Shown here: in pieces, positions 27,978 to 35,009 of the stretch
Numbering within the stretch: the first letter of the stretch is position 1
How the letters are laid out: the number at the start of each line of letters is the position of its first letter
Assembly (NCBI RefSeq): GCF_000717915.1
Contig: NZ_JOCX01000027.1
Span: 1-64,000, forward strand
Origin: Streptomyces sp. NRRL S-244
Lineage (GTDB): Bacteria; Actinomycetota; Actinomycetes; Streptomycetales; Streptomycetaceae
Direction of reading: 5' to 3'
DNA: 64,000 nucleotides
The notes under the pieces: model-generated
What the model saw: only the letters and a program-made list of their open reading frames with translations
Databases searched by the model: none
Told to the model about the DNA's origin: nothing
Program-made: the position numbers and the translations under genes

Positions 27978-29246
27978 TTGTCACCCGACAGCGCACCCGC
28001 ACCCGTGCCCGTGCCCGCACCCGCGCCCGCGTACGCCATCGACCCCGCCGGCGGCTGCCCGCACGCCCTCAACGCCCGGCTGCGCGCCCAGGGCGCCGTG
28101 GCGGACGTCGTCCTGCCCGGCGGGGTGCCCGGGGCCGTCGTCCTCGGACACGAAGCGCTGAAGGAGTTCCTCGCCCACCCCGACGCGGCCAAGGACGCCC
28201 GGCACTTCCCCGCCCTGCACGACGGCACCATCCCGCCCGACTGGCCGCTGCGGGTGTTCGCCAACGCCCAGGGCATGCACACCGCCGACGGCGCCGACCA
28301 CCGCAGGCTGCGCTCCCTGGTCGGCAACGCCTTCACCGCCCGCCAGGTGGAACGACTGCGGCCGCGCATCGAGGAGTTGACCGACACGCTGCTCGACGAC
28401 CTCGCCCGGGCGGCCGCCGAAGCCCCCGACGGGGTCGTGGACCTGCGTTCCCGGTTCGCGCTGCCCCTGCCCATGAGCGTCATCTGCGAGCTGCTCGGCG
28501 TGGACCCCGAGCACCGGGACCGGCTGCACCACCTGTCCCACACGGTGATCATCGCCACCGACACCACCCCCGCCGAGGTGATGGCCGCCGTACGGGAGCT
28601 CGTCGAGCTGATGGGCACGATCGCCGACGCCCGCCGGGAGGCCCCCGGCGAGGACCTGACCAGCGCACTGATCGCCGCCCGCGAGGGCGACGGCGACCGG
28701 CTCAGCGAGGCCGAACTCATCGGCACCATGCGCCTGATGCTGGTCGCCGGCCACGAGACCACCCTCAACCTGATCGGCAACGCCGTCCGCGCCCTGTGCA
28801 CCCACCGCGACCAGCTCGCCCTGGTCCGGGAGTCCAAGGCCACCTGGTCCGACGTGGTCGACGAGACCCTGCGCTGGGACGCACCGGTCAGCTGGTTCCC
28901 GTTCCGGTACGCCGCCCGCGACCTCACCGTCGACGGGACCGTGATCCCGCAGGGCACCCCGGTCCTCGCCAGCTACACCTCGGCCGGCCGCGACGAGGCC
29001 TTCCACGGCCCGGACGCCGACCGCTTCGACCTCACCCGCCCCGGCGCCGCCCGCCACCTCTCGTTCGGGCACGGCGCGCACTACTGCGTGGGCGCCCCGC
29101 TCGCCCGCCTGGAGGCCACCATCGCCCTGGAGCGGCTCTTCGCCCGCTTCCCCGATCTCGACCTCGCGGTCCCCGAGCCGGAACTCCCGTACCTGCACAG
29201 CTTCATCGGCAACAGCGTCGAATCCCTCCCCGTCCGGCTGGGCTAG
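27978..29246 (+). CDS. Cytochrome P450 (canonical motifs)
   Basis: 422-aa soluble bacterial P450. All signature elements are intact: I-helix LVAGHETTLNLIGN, K-helix ETLRWDAPVSW (ExxR present), and heme loop FGHGAHYCVGAPLAR with the cysteine ligand. TTG 27978 is chosen because AGGAG lies 7 nt upstream; the first residues form an Ala/Pro repeat (APAPVPVPAPAPAYA). It differs from the conservon P450, which lacks ExxR. It follows a methyltransferase-like gene. No ferredoxin is encoded nearby. Substrate unknown. Confidence 0.9.
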   Translation: MSPDSAPAPVPVPAPAPAYAIDPAGGCPHALNARLRAQGAVADVVLPGGVPGAVVLGHEALKEFLAHPDAAKDARHFPALHDGTIPPDWPLRVFANAQGMHTADGADHRRLRSLVGNAFTARQVERLRPRIEELTDTLLDDLARAAAEAPDGVVDLRSRFALPLPMSVICELLGVDPEHRDRLHHLSHTVIIATDTTPAEVMAAVRELVELMGTIADARREAPGEDLTSALIAAREGDGDRLSEAELIGTMRLMLVAGHETTLNLIGNAVRALCTHRDQLALVRESKATWSDVVDETLRWDAPVSWFPFRYAARDLTVDGTVIPQGTPVLASYTSAGRDEAFHGPDADRFDLTRPGAARHLSFGHGAHYCVGAPLARLEATIALERLFARFPDLDLAVPEPELPYLHSFIGNSVESLPVRLG

Positions 29247-29250
29247 GCGA

Positions 29251-30324
29251 CTAGCCGCGGCCGTCGCCGGGCGGCGAGAGCTCCGTGCTCAGCCAGCCCA
29301 GCGCGTCCGCGTACATCGCCGTCCAGGTCTGGAAGTTGTGGCCGCCGGACGGGCGGACCAGGGTCTTCACCCGGACCCCGGTGCCCGCCGCGGCCCGGCC
29401 GAAGGCCTCCAGCTGAGCCGGCGGGCTGTCCTTGTCCTGCGCCGAGGTGGCCAGGAACAGCCCGACGTCGGCCCCCCTGGCCTGCCGGACCAGCCACAGC
29501 GGGCTGTTGCGCTCGCGCAGCGCCGGATCGGCCAGCACCTGCGGATCCCCGCCCAGCGGATCCGGGTCCAGGGCCGCCCCCGCCCGGAACACCTTCGGAT
29601 ACTGCAACGGCAGCTTGACCGCGCAGAACGCCCCCGTCGAGACCCCCATCAGCCCCCAGCCCTTCGGCTCGCGCAGCGTACGGAAGTTCTTCGCGACCAG
29701 GTCCGTCACGTCCTCCGCGAGCCAGCTGGCCACCTTCCGCGTCGGCGTGTTGCTGCAGTCGGTGTTCACCCCGCCCGGGTAGACGTCCGGGATCACCACG
29801 ATGAACGGGAGCGCCGCGCCCAGCCGCACCAGCTGGTCCAGCGTCCCCGGCATGCCGCCCAGGTCGATCCAGGTCCGCGGCGAGCCCGGATAACCGTGCA
29901 GCAGCATCAGCACCGGGAACCGGGTCTTCTCCGCGCCCGGCGCCCCGTACTCGGGCGGCGTCCACACGATCACCTGCCCGGCCAGTTTCGAATGCGAGCC
30001 CCGGAAATAGGTGCTCTGCGTACCGTCCCCGCCCTGGATGAACTTGGCCCGGCCCAGCGGCGGCCCCGTCATCGCCGAGGCGTTCTGCGCGTTCTCCGTG
30101 CCCAGCAGATCGTTCCACGAGGAGTAGAGCCCGTAGCTGCCGTTGATCCACGTCGCGATCACCGCGATGGACGTCAGCTGGCACAGCCCGATCATCAGCA
30201 CCCGCACGGGCCAGCGCACCCACCCCGGCCCGGGGATCCGGTTCCACAGCAGCAGGGCGGCGAGCATCGCGAGCGCGGTGACGGCAATGAGGGTGACGAG
30301 GAACGACGTACTGGTCAGCTCCAC
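29251..30324 (-). CDS. Membrane-anchored esterase (alpha/beta hydrolase, antigen-85/esterase D-like)
   Basis: 357 aa. About three N-terminal transmembrane helices (FLVTLIAVTALAMLAALLLW, VRVLMIGLCQLTSIAVIATW and neighbours) precede an extracellular alpha/beta-hydrolase domain of the putative esterase family. The oxyanion region is VLMLLHGYPGSPRTW, the catalytic serine is in MGVSTGAFCAVK and the histidine in SGGHNFQTW. Such proteins often act on cell-envelope or secreted ester substrates. GTG 30324 has AGGAG 9 nt upstream. It ends 4 bp from the convergent P450 gene. Confidence 0.82.
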   Translation of the reverse strand: MELTSTSFLVTLIAVTALAMLAALLLWNRIPGPGWVRWPVRVLMIGLCQLTSIAVIATWINGSYGLYSSWNDLLGTENAQNASAMTGPPLGRAKFIQGGDGTQSTYFRGSHSKLAGQVIVWTPPEYGAPGAEKTRFPVLMLLHGYPGSPRTWIDLGGMPGTLDQLVRLGAALPFIVVIPDVYPGGVNTDCSNTPTRKVASWLAEDVTDLVAKNFRTLREPKGWGLMGVSTGAFCAVKLPLQYPKVFRAGAALDPDPLGGDPQVLADPALRERNSPLWLVRQARGADVGLFLATSAQDKDSPPAQLEAFGRAAAGTGVRVKTLVRPSGGHNFQTWTAMYADALGWLSTELSPPGDGRG

Positions 30325-30370
30325 GAACGCCGGCTCCTGACGTGCGGGTCGGTTTCCCAGGATGTCCGCA

Positions 30371-31978
30371 TCATGCCTTCCTCCCCGGCCCCGGCCGGAC
30401 ACGCACCGACACCGAGTGCCACCCGGTCGCCCCGTCGGGGACGGTCCCCCTGCGCACACCCGTCTGCACGGCGCCCGTACCGTCCGTGGCACGCACCTCC
30501 AGCGTGTGCCGCCCCGGGCTCGCCTCCCACACCCACACCCACTCCCGCCAGGTGTCATTGCCGTCCGCCGTCCCCAGCCGGGCCTCCTGCCACGGGCCCG
30601 CGTCCACCCGTACCTCCACCCGGGCGATACCGCGGTGCTGCGCCCACGCCACCCCCGCCACCGCCACCGGCCCCTCCCGCGGCTCGGAGGAGGGGCGCGG
30701 GGTGTCGATCCGGGACTGCGTCTTGACCGGGCCCTGCTGAGCCCAGGACCGGCGCACCCAGTACGCGTCGTACGCCGCGAAGGTCGTCAGCCGCAGCTCG
30801 GTCAGCCACTTGCACGCCGAGACGTACCCGTACAGGCCCGGTACGACCATCCGTACGGGAAAGCCGTGCGCGAAGGGCAGCGGCTCGCCGTTCATCCCGA
30901 CGGCCAGCAGCGCGTCCCGGCCGTCCATCACCGTCTCGACGGGCGTGCCGATCGTCATCCCGTCCACCGAACGCGACACGAGCTGGTCCGCCGGACCGCC
31001 CTGCGAGGGCGGCCGGACCCCCGCCTCGCGCAGCAGGTCGGCCAGGCGCACGCCGAGCCAGCGGGCATTGCCCGCGTACGGGCCCCCGACCTCGTTCGAC
31101 ACGCAGGTGAGGGTGATGTCGTGCTCGACGAGCGGGCGGGCCAGCAGCTCGCGCAGCCCGAATTCGAGCGGGGTGGTGACGCCTTCGCCGTGGATGCGCA
31201 GCCGCCAGGTGTCCGCGTCCACCCGGGGGACGACCAGCGCGGTGTCCACGCGGTAGAAGTCCCGGTTGGGGGTCAGGAAGCGGGAGATCCCGGGCACGGG
31301 CAGCTGCGCGCCGGGCGGTACGGGCGGTGCGGGCACGGCCGGCTCCGGCAGGACCAGGTCCGCCCGCGAGGCCGTCGCCCCGGCCGAGCCGTACGCGCCG
31401 AGCCGCCGCCCCGCGTACCCGATCCCCGCCGAGGCCACGAGGGCCGCGCCGACCAGCCGCCCGAAGCCGCGCCGGTCCATCGACCAGGCCCCGCCCGGCG
31501 GCGCGCCCACCGGACGGGGCGTGGTCAACGCGCGGACCAGCAGGTACAGCACCCCGGCCGCGCCCAGCCCGCCGACCAGCGACGGGAGCGCGTCGTGCCA
31601 GGTCGCCTCGGGCCGGCTGAGCGCGGCCACCGCCCCGACCAGCCCGAAACAGCCGGCGAGCGCGATCCCGGCGGGCAGGTGCCGTACGGCGAGCACCCCG
31701 GCCAGGGCGGCCACCGCACCCAGGACGAGGACGATCCCGAGCGCCAGCAGCAGTTTGTCGGCGGTGCCGAACTCGCGGATCGCCCATTCCTTGACGCCCA
31801 CCGGCGTACGGTCGACCACCGCTCCGCCGACCGCGGTGACCGGGGAGGCCTCCGGCCGGACGGCCGCCGCGGCCAGCTCCGCCAGGGCCAGTCCGGCGCA
31901 GGCGGCGACCAGACCGCAGACGGCGCCGCCCAGGACGCGGCGGCGCCGCCCCGGGTCCGCCTTCACACGGGTTGTCAT
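30371..31978 (-). CDS. Membrane-bound molybdopterin-dependent oxidoreductase (sulfite oxidase family)
   Basis: 535 aa. Four hydrophobic N-terminal segments (residues 15-160) are followed by MDRRGFGRLVGAALVASAGIG, a Tat-like twin-arginine element, and then the catalytic domain facing outward. The molybdenum-ligand cysteine is in LTCVSNEVGGPYAGNARWLGV. The SRSVDGMTIGTPVE and HGFPVRMVVPGLYGYVSACKWL blocks are typical of the family, and a C-terminal dimerisation-type Ig fold follows (GIARVEVRVDAGPWQEA). The electron donor or acceptor is not encoded nearby. ATG 31978 is preferred over TTG 31984. True sulfite oxidase activity is not certain; related proteins use other substrates. Confidence 0.85.
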   Translation of the reverse strand: MTTRVKADPGRRRRVLGGAVCGLVAACAGLALAELAAAAVRPEASPVTAVGGAVVDRTPVGVKEWAIREFGTADKLLLALGIVLVLGAVAALAGVLAVRHLPAGIALAGCFGLVGAVAALSRPEATWHDALPSLVGGLGAAGVLYLLVRALTTPRPVGAPPGGAWSMDRRGFGRLVGAALVASAGIGYAGRRLGAYGSAGATASRADLVLPEPAVPAPPVPPGAQLPVPGISRFLTPNRDFYRVDTALVVPRVDADTWRLRIHGEGVTTPLEFGLRELLARPLVEHDITLTCVSNEVGGPYAGNARWLGVRLADLLREAGVRPPSQGGPADQLVSRSVDGMTIGTPVETVMDGRDALLAVGMNGEPLPFAHGFPVRMVVPGLYGYVSACKWLTELRLTTFAAYDAYWVRRSWAQQGPVKTQSRIDTPRPSSEPREGPVAVAGVAWAQHRGIARVEVRVDAGPWQEARLGTADGNDTWREWVWVWEASPGRHTLEVRATDGTGAVQTGVRRGTVPDGATGWHSVSVRVRPGPGRKA

Positions 31979-31984
31979 GAGCAA

Positions 31985-32056
31985 GTCACCGTCCGCGCCA
32001 CCGTTCGGGTCACTGTCCGGGTCACCGTCCGCGTCGCTGTCCGCGTCGCCGTCCGC
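31985..32056. repeat. 12-bp tandem repeat, six copies
   Basis: Six consecutive 12-bp units of the pattern GTCRCYGTCCGS fill the gap just upstream of the molybdopterin oxidoreductase start: GTCACCGTCCGC, GCCACCGTTCGG, GTCACTGTCCGG, GTCACCGTCCGC, GTCGCTGTCCGC, GTCGCCGTCCGC. Units differ by one to three bases, so the array is not brand new. It lies in the presumed leader of that gene. Confidence 0.85.
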
Positions 32057-32134
32057 CGGGAAACCGGCGGCTTCCAGTGTGACTCGGACCAGGGCGGACC
32101 CGCGCCCGGCCGCGCCCGTCCGCGCCCGTTCGGG

Positions 32135-33340
32135 TCAGTGCACGGGCGTCGGGGCCGGCGGCACCCAGCGGCCGCTGCGCGGCGCCTTCACCCCGTACTC
32201 CGCCTTCAGCTCCGCCGGGATGGCGTGGTGCATGACCCGCCCCCGGGTCAGCGCGGACAGCTCGAACCCGGCGAGCAGCGAGCCCGCCTTGTCGAGCGCC
32301 CACTCCGCCAGCGGGCTGCTGTCCTCGATGGTCTCCAGCAGCCCCAGCACCACGGGGACGGCCCTGGCCGCCGCGTCCCAGGGGCTGCGCGGGACCTCCA
32401 GCCAGTCGCCGATGGTGTCGCCGACCAGGTAGCGGACGGTGGCCGGGACCATCGGGTCGAACAGCGTGCCGGGGACCACGTCCTCGTACAGCCGCATCAG
32501 CTGGGCGTTGAGGAGCACGCCCTCCGGGGAGGGGCCGAGGTGGCGCTGGAGGTAGAGGTCGCAGTACGCGCGCGCCTCGGCGAGGTTCTCCGGTACGGCC
32601 GCCATGTCGCAGCCCAGCAGGGCGGCCACGACCCGCCAGGCGTAGTAGTAGGCCTCCGCGCCCTCCTCGCTCATGTGGATGCCGAGCCGGTGCATGGCGT
32701 CGAGCACCAGCAGCGAGAAGAAGGTCTGCCCGGCGATCATGTCCTCCTGGCAGATGGGCATGCCGTCCCGCTCGACGTCCCAGTGGCCGCCGTGGCGCAG
32801 GTGGTGGCGTACCGCCGCGTGCAGCAGCCGGACCTTCTGGGCGGCCGGGATGAACTTGCTGCCCTCGGCGAAGGAGTCCGTCCGCATGAGGTACGTGACG
32901 AACTGGCCGGTGTTGGCCATCCGGCGAGAGGGGTACGCGAGCGAGTGCGTCGAGGACAGCAGCCGGGCCATCCGGGGGACGGCGTAGCTGACGGGCATCG
33001 CGGCGAAGGACAGGCCGGTGTTGATGTGGGCGGCGTTGTCCATGAAGAACAGCCGGGCCTGCTCCATGACGTCCCAGTCGACCCAGGCCGGGGGCAGGGC
33101 GGTGGCCTCGAAGTAGTCGCGGGCGGAGGCCGGGAGCCGGTCGGGGAGCGGGTCCCCGGCGGTGGTGAAGAACCGCATGAGCGTGTTGAAGTCGCCCACC
33201 TCGTTGCGGTGGAACATCGCGGCGACGGTCTCGTCGGCCTGCGGATCGCCCTGGGTGGACAGGGCGTCGAGCGCGGCGTCGTCGTAGCGGGGGCGCGGCG
33301 GGGTGGCGGCGGTCTCGGCGCGGTTCTCGGCGGTGGTCAC
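32135..33340 (-). CDS. MpaB/Lcp-family oxygenase (DUF2236)
   Basis: 401-aa heme-dependent oxygenase of the family that contains latex-clearing protein and MpaB, which cleave isoprenoid double bonds. Conserved stretches are EQARLFFMDNAAHINTGLS, LAYPSRRMANTGQFVTYLMR and KVRLLHAAVRHHLR; the histidine of the last matches the position of the heme ligand in the family. No signal peptide is visible. GTG 33340 is the start. It lies 117 bp downstream of a polyprenyl synthase gene on the same strand, so a prenyl chain is an attractive substrate, although unproven. Confidence 0.82.
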   Translation of the reverse strand: MTTAENRAETAATPPRPRYDDAALDALSTQGDPQADETVAAMFHRNEVGDFNTLMRFFTTAGDPLPDRLPASARDYFEATALPPAWVDWDVMEQARLFFMDNAAHINTGLSFAAMPVSYAVPRMARLLSSTHSLAYPSRRMANTGQFVTYLMRTDSFAEGSKFIPAAQKVRLLHAAVRHHLRHGGHWDVERDGMPICQEDMIAGQTFFSLLVLDAMHRLGIHMSEEGAEAYYYAWRVVAALLGCDMAAVPENLAEARAYCDLYLQRHLGPSPEGVLLNAQLMRLYEDVVPGTLFDPMVPATVRYLVGDTIGDWLEVPRSPWDAAARAVPVVLGLLETIEDSSPLAEWALDKAGSLLAGFELSALTRGRVMHHAIPAELKAEYGVKAPRSGRWVPPAPTPVH

Positions 33341-33457
33341 TTCACTCGTCCTTCTCGTGTGTACGGGGGCGGGTGCGGGGCGGGGCGGGACGGGTCAGGT
33401 CGGGGCGTCGCGTCCCGGGCGGGGCATCGGGCCCCGGCGCAGGGAGCCGGCCCGCGG

Positions 33458-34486
33458 TTACAGCGAGCGCTCGGCGGCGGTACCGGCGAGCTCGCGCAGC
33501 GCGGACCGCGCCTCCGCGGGCATCGGTACGGTGTCCAGCGCGCCGGTGGCCCGGGCGATGCGCTCCCGGATCATGTCCTCGACCTGCTGCCGGGCCCCGC
33601 AGCGCTCCATCAACGCGCGTACGGCGGTGGCCTCTTCGGTGCCCAGGTCCGGTCGGCCGACCAGTTTCGCGAGCAGCCGCCGGTCGTCGCCGCCGGCCGC
33701 GGCGACGGTCAGGGCGAGCAGCGCGGTCGGTTTGCCGTCCCGCAGGTCGTCCACGTTCGACTTGCCGGTCCTGGCCGGGTCGCCGAAGGTGCCGAGCAGG
33801 TCGTCGCGCAGCTGGAAGGCCTCGCCGAGCGGCAGCCCGTACGCGGAGAACGCGTCGAGGAGGCCGCGGGAGCCCCCGCCGAGGGTGGCGCCCAGGTGCA
33901 GCGGCCGCTCGACGGTGTACTTGGCCGTCTTGAAGCGGGCCACTTCCAGCGACTCCGCCACCTGCGGGATCGGCTCCGGCCGGGTGCGGAGCACCTCCAG
34001 GAACTCGCCCGCCATGGTCTCGCGCAGCAGCGTGGCCCAGAGGGGGACGGTCCGGGCCAGGTAGGCGCCGGGCAGCCCGCAGGAGCTGAAGACGTGGCCG
34101 GCGTACCCCATCAGCAGATCGCCGAGGATCATCGCGAGGGGGGTGGAACGCTGCCCGGCGGCGGCGAACGCGGCGTGCGCGGTGAGCCTGCCGTGCCGCA
34201 TCCGGCTGTCGTCGATGATGTCGTCGTGCGTGCAGGCGGCCGCGTGCACGAGCTCCATCGCGGCCGCGGCCCGGATCACCCCTTCACAGTCCGGCTGCCC
34301 CGCAGCCCGCCAGCCCCAGTACAGGTACGCGGCCCGGATCCGCTTCCCGCCGGCCAGCGAGCGGCGTAACTGCTCGGACAGCGGGGAGAGTTCGACGTGC
34401 AGGCCGAGCAGCGCCCGCTCCTCCTCGTCGGCCAGCCGGACCAGCACCTCGTCGATGCGCTCCTTGAAGCCGGTGTGGTCATGCAC
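33458..34486 (-). CDS. Polyprenyl diphosphate synthase (trans-isoprenyl, IspA/IdsA family)
   Basis: 342-aa chain elongation enzyme condensing IPP with allylic diphosphates. The first aspartate-rich motif is HDDIIDDSR (D88, D89, D92). The second reads LRDDLLGTFGD, the DDLLG variant common in actinobacterial members. GGKRIRAAYLYWGW near the N-terminus and FKTAKYTVERPL in the middle are typical IPP-binding and substrate-site elements. Chain length cannot be read with confidence. ATG 34486 lies inside the end of the preceding small gene (8-nt overlap), implying coupled translation, and an MpaB-type oxygenase gene follows. Confidence 0.9.
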   Translation of the reverse strand: MHDHTGFKERIDEVLVRLADEEERALLGLHVELSPLSEQLRRSLAGGKRIRAAYLYWGWRAAGQPDCEGVIRAAAAMELVHAAACTHDDIIDDSRMRHGRLTAHAAFAAAGQRSTPLAMILGDLLMGYAGHVFSSCGLPGAYLARTVPLWATLLRETMAGEFLEVLRTRPEPIPQVAESLEVARFKTAKYTVERPLHLGATLGGGSRGLLDAFSAYGLPLGEAFQLRDDLLGTFGDPARTGKSNVDDLRDGKPTALLALTVAAAGGDDRRLLAKLVGRPDLGTEEATAVRALMERCGARQQVEDMIRERIARATGALDTVPMPAEARSALRELAGTAAERSL

Positions 34487-34781
34487 GGGGGTGGCCCTCG
34501 GAGGCGACCCGCTCGGCGGCCCGCCGGGCCATGGTCTCCAGGTGGTTCTCCGCTCCCGCGCCCGACCGGCGGGTGGCCAGCTCGCCGCGCTTGCGCAGCT
34601 CCACGACCCCGTCGGTGAGCAGTTCCCGCAGATCGGAGCGGTGCAGTACGTCCTGGGCCCGCTCGGCGGACTGCCGTAACTGGTCGAGTGCCAGATCGGC
34701 GACCCCGGCGGCGAGGAGCGTCAGCAGCTCCAGGGTCACGGGCGGGGTGCGGTCCTCGGCGGGCGGGGTGTCCTGGGACAT
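34479..34781 (-). CDS. Small helical protein co-encoded with polyprenyl synthase
   Basis: 100 aa, predicted mostly alpha-helical (LELLTLLAAGVADLALDQLRQSAERAQDVLHRSDLRELLTDGV). It has no signal peptide or transmembrane segment. It is the first gene of an operon with the polyprenyl synthase, overlapping its start by 8 nt. I do not recognise a defined domain. An accessory or regulatory subunit of the synthase is possible by analogy with heterodimeric prenyl synthases, but this is inference. ATG 34781 is followed by a low-complexity acidic/proline start (SQDTPPAEDRTPP). Confidence 0.7.
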   Translation of the reverse strand: MSQDTPPAEDRTPPVTLELLTLLAAGVADLALDQLRQSAERAQDVLHRSDLRELLTDGVVELRKRGELATRRSGAGAENHLETMARRAAERVASEGHPRA

Positions 34782-34848
34782 GCTCGGTGCACTCCTGAAG
34801 GCTTCGGGCCGTGTGACGGCGTCGGAAGGGGCGACCGCCGGATGTTCC

Positions 34849-34873
34849 GACGGCCGCCCCTGGTGGTCGTTCC
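34849..34873 (-). promoter_or_regulatory. Possible ECF-sigma (SigE-like) promoter
   Basis: On the minus strand GGAAC (complement of 34869-34873), a 16-bp spacer and CGTC (complement of 34849-34852) match the consensus for envelope-stress ECF sigma factors. It lies about 67 nt upstream of the small gene that opens the polyprenyl synthase operon. Envelope-stress control would fit an isoprenoid function. Confidence 0.4.
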
Positions 34874-35009
34874 GAGCCAGTCAACCGAGTGCGCCTCCCG
34901 CGCGTCGAACCACCTGACAGGTTCTCCCCCGCACGGGTAGCGGGATTCCCACGGGCGGGTGGTGATCAGCGCATCATCCGATCGCCGCCGTCCCGCGTGG
35001 TGTAGGAGG

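Noticed and set aside
31985..32056. CRISPR array
   Set aside because: The 12-bp units are contiguous without spacers and no cas genes are present.
30362..34369. A 1335-codon open frame on the plus strand across the isoprenoid/oxidoreductase operon
   Set aside because: It is antisense to four well-recognised minus-strand genes, has arginine/proline-rich low-complexity translation and no domain; it is a GC-skew shadow.
32135..34781. Calling the polyprenyl synthase operon an encapsulin cargo system
   Set aside because: Some family 2 encapsulins carry prenyl-related cargo, but no shell gene is near this operon and the synthase has no obvious disordered loading tail.
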